Source of the DNA: Cristatella mucedo
Lineage: Eukaryota > Bryozoa > Phylactolaemata > Cristatellidae
Assembly (NCBI GenBank): GCA_009760855.2
Contig: WPIO01000008.1
Coordinates: forward strand, 6,556,501 to 6,620,500
Direction: 5' to 3'
Length of the DNA stretch: 64,000 bases
This document shows, in pieces, positions 34,120 through 44,062 of the stretch (the first letter of the stretch is position 1; every line of letters begins with the position of its first letter). The position numbers and the translations under genes were made by a program. The notes under the pieces were generated by a model that made no database searches, was not told the DNA's origin, and saw only the letters and a program-made list of their open reading frames with translations.

Positions 34120-35740
34120 TGGTAACAAAGTTAAAATCAAAATTAGCCGGACAGGAAGTCTGGAAATGGTCTGGTATGGTCGGCTTCATGAAATTGAAGG
34201 ACAAGAGTCCTGAGAGAATGCTGCTACCCTAAGGATAGAGCGTCCGACATATCTTTCCATTAAATAACTTGGAGAATTGATTAGGTAGATCACTCAATGA
34301 TAACTAGGTTATTAGCAAATCATTTATCGATTAAAATATGCTTATAAAAGCGAGACTTGGCCTTATCAGGGATTATTGGTTTGATCAACTGTGGACCTCG
34401 TGAGCCTTTCGATGGACAGGTGATCCGGACCTTTTGCATCCTTTCTCAAGCCTGTACTTTGTAGGCCTACCTATTTTAATGTTGGCTGTAAACCGTGGGC
34501 TTTATAGGTAAGGAAGCACGTTAGGCTTAGCCAGAGGTGCCAACTCGTCGAGCATGTCCCCGCTATCATCATATTATCACATTCTACCAATGATGATAGG
34601 TCGGAATGGGGATTACGCAGCCAAGACATGAAGATATTTTTAGATCGAACAGCGTCGATGGCAAGATTCTTGATGTTTCAATATTCACAGATGGTTTTGG
34701 ATGCGCAGGAGATCATTAAGTGGAAAATGAACGAGATCTGCATGTGGTTGAATGCCCAAAATTTGGAAATAGTAGGGGATGTTTCCATTAGTGTGGAAAT
34801 ATTGCATCGAGTGAGCGATTCTTATTGCGAATAGGGTCGTGCTCATTAGCCACAAGACAAATTAAGTTAGTCAGCTCACGCAATTCATCATTTAAGGCGT
34901 CAGTTAAGTTGTCAAGATGGATGATAAAATAATGCATGAATTTCTATTGTTTTCAATTTTCTTCTTCCTTATTCAAGGAACATATATTTCTTGAGTACAG
35001 AATTGGAATGAGATTAGAGAAATAATTTGAGATAAATGAGGACTTTGTACCTGCAGGGTTGATAGATTACTGTCACTATGGGCAGCTTCCTGTAGAAGAA
35101 GCTCAAAAAAATAATGCGAAAGACTTATTTGAGTGGAGTGCAAACTTTTTAAAATTGAGAAAAGACCGATCGATAACAGTGACTCCGTCACTATTTTTGA
35201 TTAATCTACGGTAGGAAAGAAGGATGCGGCCCGAAGCTATATGATTTAAGCCAGGTCTTGGTCAAGGGAGCATATCGAGATTGTCGTCAATAACCATGTC
35301 ATGCAGTAGCAGTGGCTCATTGCTCGTTAATTCTGAACTCCTAAGACGAGAGTTAAGACGGGCTGCCGGGCTGATAGCAGTCCTGGCTACCCCCACTAAG
35401 TTAGAGTCATTCACAGGAGGGCTTAAAGGAGATCACTCAGGGCTTCTCGAAACATACATCGGCTGAATAACCAAGCGAGCTGGTCCTCCGGCAGCAGCTC
35501 ATCCTACTGGCTACATCGGGTTTTCTTTTGCTAATGCCCAATTCACGGATTCTGGCAACACCAACTGCAACCAGAAATACATTTAAACGAGGGTAACGGA
35601 ACGATAACATGCACACAAGATCATACGTAATAGGCAGGTTAACAAGAGCTAGCGAATCCAAAGCAGCCAGCCGAAGGAGTCTCAGCTTCTAGCAGTAGGA
35701 CTTTCAAGGTCCACAGGCACGTCATTTCTTACCTGCTACG
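34120..35740 (-). mobile_element. LINE F2 copy, 5'/endonuclease side, degenerate
   Basis: Matches 15280-15760 (ATGAAATTGAGGGACAGCAT-like, TCGATGGACAGTCGGTCC-like) and 16800-16990 (GCGTCAG.TAAGTT.TCAA, GAGATAAATGAGG.CTT). It extends past them to a 74-codon frame at 35437-35661 that may be the F2 N-terminal region. No 3' end is present. Confidence 0.65.
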
Positions 35741-35814
35741 GTGAAACAACAAACAGATTAAGTATAAACAGGTCTTAGCTGCATCGTTTTGTTGCTATAA
35801 ATTCTAGTACTTAC

Positions 35815-36070
35815 TGTACATGTCACCTCTAACCATATTTAGCTTGTTGGCATTGTGCATGTAACCACTAATCACTTGATAGTGCTTCCTCTACAGCATA
35901 TAAAAAATACTAGCTGATTCATAGCATTTTTTGTATAGCGACAGAAGAGCCTATATGGCTATCGCCACAGCGTGCAGCAGCAATAAAAGATCGCCCATAG
36001 AATATGTCAAGTGCCTAAAAAATAAACTTCTCTGAGGGCATTACACAAACATATTGTTATTATTTCTCTG
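35815..36070 (+). mobile_element. LINE F2 3' UTR split by a SINE
   Basis: CATGTCACCTCTAACCATAT (35819) matches the F2 3' UTR. It is interrupted at about 35897 by a minus-strand SINE tail and resumes at about 36008 with TCAAGTGCCTAAAAAATAAA and CTCTGAGGGCATTACAC, ending in a TATTGTTATTATT tail. A second example of SINE-in-F2 nesting. Confidence 0.6.
35897..36008 (-). mobile_element. SINE, 5'-truncated, nested in LINE F2
   Basis: Minus strand: GCGATAGCCATATAGGCTC, ATACAAAAAATGCTATGAATC and AGCTAGTATTTTTT match the body and 3' end of the family. The tRNA head is missing. Confidence 0.65.
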
Positions 36071-37349
36071 TATGTTGGTATGTGTGTTTTCCTAATCACA
36101 TATCAAAAATCAAAATTGATTACCTGTAATTGTGTATCATGAAATCCATATCAAAATCATTTCTAAGCTGCAATGGCCTGGGCTGGCTCTATCGAGGCAA
36201 GCCAGCAAGAATAAACTATGTACTCACGAGCAGCTAGCAATTTGGATTCGTCTCGAGTATAACTTGTACCATCTTTCCACAAAAATCCCTTATCACCGTT
36301 GTAGCTCTGTGAGAGCTGTTTCAAGCCTAATACAAAATATGCTCAATTTTCCATGGGCCCTTATAATACAGTCAGCTGTTAAATAACAGAATGGCAGATG
36401 CATCCTTTCGGTCACATCGCAAGTCCAGTACAGGCTTTCAGAGAATAGCTCTCCCTATTATGCAACTGGTCTAAGGATCCTTGACCTTTTCGCACAACTT
36501 ATCTACGTCAAAATTCAGGCAATACCATCACACGATTTTCAGTAATTGCTGGAATACAATTACACTATGAATCATGAGATATTATTACTACATACGCTCG
36601 TTTATTTAACCAGGGAAACGTTTTTACTATTCGTGAATATATTCGCGAGGTAGAGTGTCAAGATAGAATGTAGGGAGATTACTGTGCACTGTTGGACTGT
36701 ACGTGCAAGCAGAATATTCTACAAACACTCAATACGCGTATTTTGATAAGCAAAATACCATTATTCAAAATTTCTCTGACTTATTTTGAACGTAGTTGCT
36801 TGAAAAGTTGGCTAGATGAGATGGCCCTTAAAGCTAGCCTAACACTGATTGAGTTTACTCTAATCTGTGAATACATGGCTCATACCCGTGCTGCCATGAG
36901 CACGCGTGAGCCACTCAAGGTGCACGGCAGTCCAAGCATAACAGGAGAAAATGTGTTTGACAGATTACTGATCCCCTTCCGGTGTGTGCACTTTTTCTGG
37001 CATGAGGGACATTCTATTGAATTTATTTTGACCTAGGACCAACTGAAAACATGGCATATTACGAGTCAACAACTAGGTCAGGGAATAACAAGAAGCGTTT
37101 CCACATAGGTTTACTACATTTACAACTGGATTTTAAAAAGAGAAGTTTGCGACCTAAATTAGTTGCACAACTTTTAATGGTGAAGTTAATAATTGATATT
37201 GCGCAATGATTCAGGTGGCCACTATGTGCGATTAAGCTATGTAGACTGTGTGACTACAAGCCTAGTTGAAGCTCTGAGACAGGTCCGCAGCATTGCTATA
37301 AATCCAAAAAGAGTTGGCGTATGAGGTAAAATGAAGTCAATTTGGTTAC
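36071..37349. other. Gene A intron (A2-A3), right part
   Basis: A 114-codon plus frame at 36692-37036 shows no recognisable domain. Lectin-like reading NSFWIY at about 37290-37310 (minus) is discussed as a finding. Confidence 0.4.
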
Positions 37350-37489
37350 CATTTGCATATTGCTTGTACAAGCTCAATTTATTCATTGGGACGTCAAGCA
37401 GGCTGACAAGGAATCCCTTCGACTGACGGCATGATGCTTGTGCACCTGTAAAGGTCTCTAGCTCCGTGAAGAACTTCAAGCAAAGGTAC
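37350..37489 (-). CDS. Exon A2: C-type lectin-like domain 1, helix region
   Basis: A 140-base exon with a strong acceptor (aacttgcag). It encodes YLCLKFFTELETFTGAQASC followed by RQSKGFLVSLLD. This is the classic N-terminal half of a C-type lectin-like domain: Cys-Leu-Lys-x-Phe, then Thr-Phe-x-x-Ala, Cys, and GFLVSL. The donor used here is ATG|GTAACC, leaving phase 1, which joins A3 as GTC (Val). If the donor is ignored the frame stays open to about 37240, and another frame there reads NSFWIY, which also looks lectin-like. See the separate finding. Confidence 0.75.
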
Positions 37490-37611
37490 CTGCAAGTTTA
37501 AGAGAAAGAGTTTGTAATTATTACGTGCTTAACAAAAACGGTTGCAGATCCGGAATTTAGGGGTTGTTTAGAAAGAGTTTTGAAGAGACTTTCCTGAACA
37601 TGTCCACTTAC

Positions 37612-37696
37612 TGTTCGCCAATGCCAGCAGTAGTTTCGTCTCTCCAGCCGAAGGGACAACCAGGTAGATCAAATGAAATACGAGAGTTAGGCTCAT
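37612..37696 (-). CDS. Exon A1: start of C-type lectin-like domain 1
   Basis: The acceptor follows a clean T-run (tattttttacag) and the donor is GTAAGT. The 85-base exon starts with 2 bases of a split codon and ends with 2. It encodes a segment ending in PGCPFGWRDETTAGIGE. The Cys-Pro-x-Gly-Trp motif is the usual opening of a long-form C-type lectin-like domain. The last two bases CA join the first G of A2 to make Gln. The preceding exon must end in phase 1 and was not found with confidence. Confidence 0.75.
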
Positions 37697-37886
37697 CTGT
37701 AAAAAATACCACGCAATTTTCCTAATAGTAGGAGATCCAAAAACTAGGCTCAATCAATGGACGAAAAAACTACCCATCGCAAGAATAATATTAATACTTC
37801 CTAGTATGCGTAGGAATTCTATAAGGCATTTCCTGTGCGTATCCTTTGGGACTTGAGCTTTAGAATTCGTTCGACTGCGCTGGCAG

Positions 37887-38058
37887 TGCAAATTGTATGA
37901 GCTAAAAAATCAAAACCCGTTCGAGTTGTACCTAGATCTCCAAGTAGCGGCAATTAATAATAGAAATTTTGCTCACTCAACTGATGCTTTCAGTGTCCAT
38001 ACACTTAGAATAAGCTTGATAAATGCATACAAGCTATTACATGAAAACTGCGGCTCTC
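37887..38058 (+). CDS. Unassigned plus-strand exon, helical, Cys-flanked
   Basis: A 172-base block with acceptor tgcgctggcag and strong donor CTC|GTGAGT, open only in one frame. It encodes CKLYELKNQNPFELYLDLQV and later SVHTLRISLINAYKLL and ENCGS. It starts 190 bases from gene A exon A1 but on the opposite strand. Its phase 1 end fits the 2-base start of 40137-40249. I do not recognise the fold. The alternating hydrophobic pattern suggests helices between two cysteines. Confidence 0.35.
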
Positions 38059-38059
38059 G

Positions 38060-38589
38060 TGAGTACTTTGAGTAATTACTTTTTATCAGATTCATATGCC
38101 TTTAACAAGAGGTCTTCGTTTATTGATTAATACTTCCAATTTAAAGCTTTTTTATACTGCTGAGGTTTTTATTTTAACTTATGCATGCCACAAGTTTTTT
38201 TCAGTTGGAAAAGTTCGGGAAGCTGCTTGTAAATGAGGTGCATGTCATGCACGCTATTAACCTTCTGCTAAATAGACACATTAGTTTAGCTTAATAAGTG
38301 TTTAATCTCGTTCATAGCAAATTTAAGATTTCTGGTTATAGATAGCAGGTGCTAAAAGCCTAATGCTTCTGTCATGTACTCTTTCTGATGCTGCAATACT
38401 TCTCACTTTCTCTTTCTAGAAGAAGATGACTGTGCGCTTTTTATCTAAGGCCCACCAAAACCATTGTTATATTTTTTTCAGATGCGATTGAAAACATTCA
38501 AGCAAAGCACTGACTTATTTTCTCACTTCTCAGAGTTTGTTGCAAATGGAAATATGTACAGCACATCCGGATATTGCATATCAGTGCTG

Positions 38590-38629
<40 letters not shown>

Positions 38630-38770
38630 CGTGCGTGCGTACGTGCGTGCGTGCGTGTGTGCGTGCGTGTGTGCGTGCGTGTGTGCGTGCGTGTGTACGT
38701 GCGTGTGTACGTGCGTGTTCGCGTGTGTGTGTGTGTGCGTGTGCGTGTGTCTGTGCGTGTATTTGTGTGT

Positions 38771-38811
<41 letters not shown>

Positions 38812-40136
38812 GCGTGTATGTGTGTGTGTGCGTGCGTGCGTGTGTACAATACTCGTCAAGACTCACGCCTACTTAGTCTGGATGCCTTTGCACGGGTATA
38901 GAAGGGAGTTCATACCTATATATCAACTCCTCAGTCAGATACACCTACTTTTAGCTTAGTCAATTTAAAAAACCTGGGTTTATAAAAGGATTGGAGAGCA
39001 AGTTTGGCCCGTGTATTCGTAATATCCAATCAATACCCTTAAACTTGTGTATTGGAGATCTTTCTGCACTTACATTTGAACTAAGCCTCGCACATCTGTT
39101 GCAAGCTGTGTAACTAATTGTTTTCTGTGTCGAAAGTTTCAATTAATAGATTATTTCCATTTTTGTTGCATGGCTCCTCTGGCTTTGCAATCAGCGAGGT
39201 CCTTATCTGACTATTAGTTTCGCTACTCTTAACTTACCTCAAATTGTTCAAGACTGGCTCCTAATCTTTCAAGCTCCGAAAGCCGGAACACTCAGCCGAT
39301 GAAATTAAAACATTCCGTGACTCAATTCCATTTAAAAAGCTAAATACTACCCATTCTTCACAAGATGTGCTCTGGCCGTGTGAGTTATCTTTCAGCAGAC
39401 ATCGCGTGCTGAAATAGTGCTTCTTCTTTTCGTTAATCACCCCATTCACTTTCGTCCCATCACCTAACAATTGCATAGTAATGAGTTTAGTGCTTCCCTG
39501 CCGATAAATAATTTCACATGAAAATAGATATTAGCTAACCAGCCTTCCACATGTTTTTTGACGATAGCTCTGTGTAGCAGCATTCGTGAATTTATTGAAC
39601 TGCGCTCTGCTGCTGATTTAGAGTTGTGGTCATGTGAGAGCGGGTCGGTCTATCCCATTGCTCTTTAATTGGTCAGGTTAGACAGGTGGTGCTTAGGTCA
39701 TGCATGCCCTAACCATTGGCAGCATAAAATTACCAATGCAGTTTTCATTATGTAATGATCGTTTTATGTGAGTCGCATATGCGAAAGTTTACATTGTGGT
39801 ATTTTATAAAAAAAGAATTGACTAATTTTCTTTAGCTGAAGCTGTACGCCACTTCCAAGTTACTAAGTAAGCCAGTAGCAACCATCTCAACTGCTAATTT
39901 CAGAACAGTGGAATCGTGATTAGTGCAAGTGATTGCGTAAATATATGTGTTGTTGGCTAGATAACAGGCAATGCACTGTTTTCTCCGGTTTGATCCGAAG
40001 GATGATTTCCTTAACATTCATAATTCTTGTTGCTTGCGTTTTACTTGATGACAGTTCATTTATCCAAGTCACTGACGTTTACATAATTTAGCTCATCTTT
40101 TTCGTGCTTTCGAAATTCTTAAATTGTCTAGTACAG
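38060..40136. other. Upstream of gene A exon A1
   Basis: Holds the TG/CG microsatellite. Minus frames at 39261-39476 (FSTRCLLKDNSHGQSTSCEE) and 39832-40017 (NTYIYAITCTNHDSTVL) look extracellular-protein-like, with Cys and sequons, but lack firm boundaries. Confidence 0.4.
38588..38848. repeat. Compound AT / TG / CGTG microsatellite
   Basis: (AT)n at 38591-38608 followed by TG runs with interspersed CGTG units to 38848. It gives spurious Cys/Val and His/Thr frames. Alternating purine-pyrimidine sequence of this length can adopt Z-DNA. Confidence 0.97.
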
Positions 40137-40249
40137 TTTCCTTTGATGGACGATCGATTCATTACCTAGATTTTCCTAAGCAGCTGAGTTTAGCCTTTAT
40201 CTTGCACGCGACTACCAAAAATGACTTCGATACAATAACAACGATAGTA
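40137..40249 (+). CDS. Unassigned plus-strand exon, beta-like
   Basis: A 113-base block with acceptor gtctagtacag and donor GTA|GTAAGT. It encodes SFDGRSIHYLDFPKQLSLAF then ILHATTKNDFDTITTIV. The FDG...Y-L-x-F opening vaguely resembles a laminin-G or pentraxin-like strand, but the length is too short to claim it. It joins 37887-38058 as CTT (Leu) and ends in phase 0, matching a 44-base block at 40428-40471 (acceptor cttgctgcag, donor ACAA|GTAAGG). Confidence 0.33.
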
Positions 40250-40839
40250 GTAAGTCGTTTGTACGGTGCCGGAATTGAAGCTATTAATAATGGTAAAAGC
40301 CTGGGTACAGGATAAAGGTATTTTTTCAACAATCTAAGTGATTGCACAAACGCAGAAACTAGTAGTCATAAATGGTTTGATGGTTCCTTGAAAGTATCTG
40401 CAGCACATTTAATCTTACTTGCTGCAGCTTTCTGTTGCGACACCACGGAATTCAAGCTTGCGGCCAGACAAGTAAGGTAGAAAAGTCTTTGAGGAACTCT
40501 TTTTTGCATTGCAGTAAATCTGAAATTAAGGCAAGTCAATTAACCGGAGCAAAAATGAGTGAGAAATAAAAGTGAACATAGTTTTTGGTTTCTTTCACAA
40601 GCACATGTGATTCTGCCACGAAAATAATCCAAACAACCGAGCCTAAACATGCCACTATTTTCCCCATGAATCATATATGCTTACAGCCAGGGAGTATTAA
40701 TTTGCTAAAAGTTCTGAAGGGCTACCTTAACTTGCAATAAATACAATAATGAAATGAACTTTAACTTTACGTAGGAATTCTCTGTTTTCTATGTGCTACA
40801 TTTACTTAGTGATGAAAATCGGTGCCAAAATTTGAAAAT

Positions 40840-42700
40840 CTATATCAGCACTTTAGAATCTAACATAATAACCATGTCCTTAGCCCCAGGTCTTGTCCCT
40901 GCACCTTTAAAAGACGCTCTTGTTAGGTCACTAATTAGGAAAGCAACACTAGACCAAAATAACTTAAGCTACTTCCGCGCCGTCTCCTATCGAAAAAAAT
41001 ATTAGCCGATTTAACCGCCTTATTGATACAGCGACAGAAGATCTTTAACGGCTAGCACTACTGCTGGCAGTGCCATTAGAGGATCATCAACCGCCTGACT
41101 GGAACCTGCGACCTTAGCCGTGAAGATCCAGCACTTAATCTTGTGGCCAAAACCCGAGGATACTATCATTCCTATCAAAGACACCGGAGCGAGTTGTGGC
41201 AGGCCAGGTGAACTCTTATATTGAAACTTCCAACTTAGCAAGTTACTTCCAGTGTGGCTTTAGAGCTACTCACTCTACATTGTCAGCATTTCTTCGAGTG
41301 TGAAACGAACTGCTGATGAATTCAGAATTAGGTAAAGTCTCTGTGTTTTCTGTGCCTTATCTTGGCAGCACTTTATACTATTGATCCCAAGTCATTTTCG
41401 AGCGCCTCTCATCTCGCTTGGCAAACACTGGCACAGCAATACGATGTTTCAGGTTCGATCTCAATGAGATACTTCAGAGCATTTATGTGAATCGACAAAG
41501 ATCATCCGAGAAACTACTGCAGTAATGCGTACATAGGAGCTCTGTACTGGGTCCGCTTCTTTTCAGAGAGTATTCTCTCCCAAGATCCAATGAGATTGCA
41601 AAGCACGAAATAGGCTTTCATTTTCATGCAGATTAACCACAGCTGTGCAGGTATCTGTAGCACACCAAATTCTCTCAATTCCCGTGCTTCATGTATGGCT
41701 GCCGTCTGTTCATGGATGGTGGGAAACATTCTCAATTTTAATGATAATAAATCAAACTTGCCAGTTACGGGCAAACCATGAATCGCTTACAAATTAGTGA
41801 AACTAACAATCAAAATCGGCTCTACCAGAATACATCCTATAGCATATACATGAAACCGAGGTGTCCTGTTCCTTAATAATCTATCGTTAGACGACAGCAT
41901 TAGCTCCACAGTGAACTTTGCCTAATTTTAGCTACGTGATATTGCAAGCATTCCTTCCTATTTAGACAGAGTTATACCATCCAAATTGATCCATTTAATT
42001 GTGAAATACCGTCTTGACTTCTATAACACCGCTAGTTGGTTTTCCCGCCTGTGCACTCAGGTGCTTACAGTTGGTGCAAAACTCTGCCACTAGACTCGTC
42101 TATCGTGAGCGTCCAAGTTGCCACACCAAACCACTTCTCGCCGACCTGCACTAGCACCAAATCAAGCAGCATATCGACCTTAAATTGTAGTCGCTCACTT
42201 TTAGATCTTTTCATTCTATGGCATCATCCTAATTATCAGAACTACTCCCAACTAGTCCAGGCATCACAAAAACCACTTTCCTGACATAAATCGCATAGCT
42301 CTGATTCGAAATAACCTCAAACTTTTCAAAGACAGTACCTTCGGTTTCCGTGCTCCTAAAGTATGAGACTCACTCCCAATTGACGCCACAACAACCCCTG
42401 ACTTGAAGACTTAAAAAGAAGCTACGTACGCGCCTGCTTCGCATAGGATTTCGTGAGTCCCTTTGATTTTTCCTGTGGGTGCTTAAGCACACTGATACCT
42501 TGCATATCATTACTTACTATATTTCCACCTGACATTATTCACGTTACCTCTAACTATATAAGGCTTTCTGACATCGTGCATTTCACGGCTAACAGTTTGA
42601 TTAAGCTTCATTTACAGCAACTCTAAAGTGACTAGAAAGAAGTTAAGTTTTCTGAGGGCCCTACTTAAATGTAATATTGTTATTGTAACCATTGTTATTA
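40840..42700 (+). mobile_element. LINE F2 copy, RT to 3' end, interrupted by a SINE
   Basis: The RT start APGLVPAPLKDALVRSLIRK (40860-40990) is broken at about 40996 by a minus-strand SINE. It resumes at about 41170 with degenerate strands (YFQCGFRATHSTLSAFLRV), the GSVLGPLLF region near 41540, the C-terminal domain near 42000-42300 and the 3' UTR to about 42700. Heavily mutated. Confidence 0.78.
40996..41168 (-). mobile_element. tRNA-derived SINE nested in LINE F2
   Basis: Minus strand: AAGGTCGCAGGTTCCAGTC (B-box-like), GTGCTAGCCGTTAAAGATC, GGCGGTTAAATCGGCTAAT and a T-rich end. F2 sequence flanks it on both sides. Confidence 0.7.
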
Positions 42701-42754
42701 TTGTTACCAAGGTACCAACCAGTAGCTACTAATTAACTTAGAGCTGAATATCAA

Positions 42755-42862
42755 ATACGTGTTAGCTAATTGACCAGCCTCATTATTGTATCGGCGGAAA
42801 ATCCCTAACGGCTATTACCACAGCTTGCAATGGGCAAAAAAAGATCTTCCACTGTGTGATTG
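42755..42862 (-). mobile_element. SINE, 5'-truncated
   Basis: Minus strand: GTGGTAATAGCCGTTAGGG, TTTTCCGCCGATACAATAAT and GTCAATTAGCTAACACG match the SINE body. It lies about 50 bases beyond the F2 3' end at 42700. Confidence 0.6.
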
Positions 42863-44037
42863 GAGGCTTATTTCATGGTAATCGAAAGTAAAAGTGCAGC
42901 AGAAAAACCAGTTTTAACCGAATGCAGACGAATGCTCTGCGCCTTTAGTTCCCTGGGATTTTTGGTCATTTGTAGCAACAACAGCACACAGGAGCCCGAA
43001 GGTGTTGCAAAAGAATCACTGTCAGATTCGATTCGATCAGGTAGTAGCCATGCGACCGGCAGAATCTTGAGGTAGACACCAAATTCCGAGGTATAGAAGG
43101 GAGTTTCAGTTATTGCTCATCGAGATTCACGCTCAGTCATAATTGGCTGACTATGCTGGACGTTGCAGCTCACAGCAAAGGGAAAATTTAAGCGAAGCCT
43201 CGATGGCACTAAACGGCGGCGATGCACCTGAACGTGGCGATGGCCAGTCGGATGGCGTCATCCGAACGCCAGAAGTTACTCTTTTTGCTGACCCCCATGC
43301 TTAAGTTCAGGCAAGCCTAGTGTAGAGTAGTGCCAGAGTGGCTTAATTTTTGGGCACAAGAGTACTGCTCTGCTGAACAAACACCTTTGTCCTCGAGCAG
43401 TGAATAAGAGGGTGCAGCAGTTATGTAGGATCATGAGGATGGTTTGGGGCGAGCGGGGAGGCTCAAGACCTAACCGAGGCACTTCTGCCTGTCACGTCAG
43501 CTTAAGCTCAGTAGAAGCGGCTGATCGATATCGGCTGGCCTATTAACCTTGACCATAAATAAGTCAGTTCAAATGAATTGTCTGAAACATTTGCAGCATT
43601 CGAGCTGGACGCGTTTGCTCATTTTCTCCCGGATTGTCGAGTGATAATAGCAATTCCTTGCTGTAGAGATCCACAGTGCCACACCCAGTACCACTAAGCT
43701 CTTACCCTAACTGTCCCGGCTAGCTACCTAAGATTAAGGGGACGATTGCCCATGTTCGTCGCCGTCGTCCCAGCCAGCCATCTGGGAATCGCCGGACTCG
43801 TTGGGATTTGAACGATGCAGGTTGGCGGGGATTCACTCGAGTGATTAACGGACACTGGCAGCGAGAGTCCGCTTCAGAAGAATTCAGAGTATGCAACCAA
43901 ATACTTTCATATAGCGCCCGTGGCCCGCATTTCGTTGTTATAATAATCATAATAATACACTTGGTAAGTGTGTGCGTGTTTGCATGGGAGCTTGGTCTCA
44001 GGGTAGGGATTGAACGTCACGAAGTAGTATTAGTAAT

Positions 44038-44062
44038 ATCCGCCTCCGACAGGGAGGCGGAT
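44038..44062. other. Perfect 10-bp-stem hairpin
   Basis: ATCCGCCTCC and GGAGGCGGAT are separated by GACAG. It lies at the edge of the GC-rich island. Function unknown. Confidence 0.75.

Larger units (their letters stand above)
6152..37696 (-). other. Gene A: adhesion GPCR ectodomain gene (12 exons visible, both ends missing)
   Basis: Twelve minus-strand exons (A1 to A11 plus A7b) were assembled by eye from open frames bounded by consensus AG acceptors and GT donors. Phases agree at all eleven junctions, giving about 597 continuous codons. Domain order: C-type lectin-like 1 (A1-A4), C-type lectin-like 2 (A5-A6), Ig-like (A7), beta-rich segment (A7b-A8), HRM-like (A9), linker (A10), GAIN start (A11). 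This is the layout of an adhesion GPCR ectodomain. The signal peptide exon is upstream of A1 and not identified. The rest of GAIN, the GPS and the seven-helix domain are not seen in 1-6151 and presumably lie left of the window. Introns carry many LINE, SINE and Tc1 insertions. Another multi-domain receptor ectodomain is possible until the 7TM exons are found, but HRM-like plus GAIN and the gene B neighbour make an adhesion GPCR likeliest. Confidence 0.72.

Noticed and set aside
38464-38959. Cys/Val-rich and His/Thr-rich open frames on both strands
   Set aside because: Translation of the TG/CG microsatellite in several frames. Only the first part (38480-38590) follows a plausible acceptor, and it runs into the repeat.
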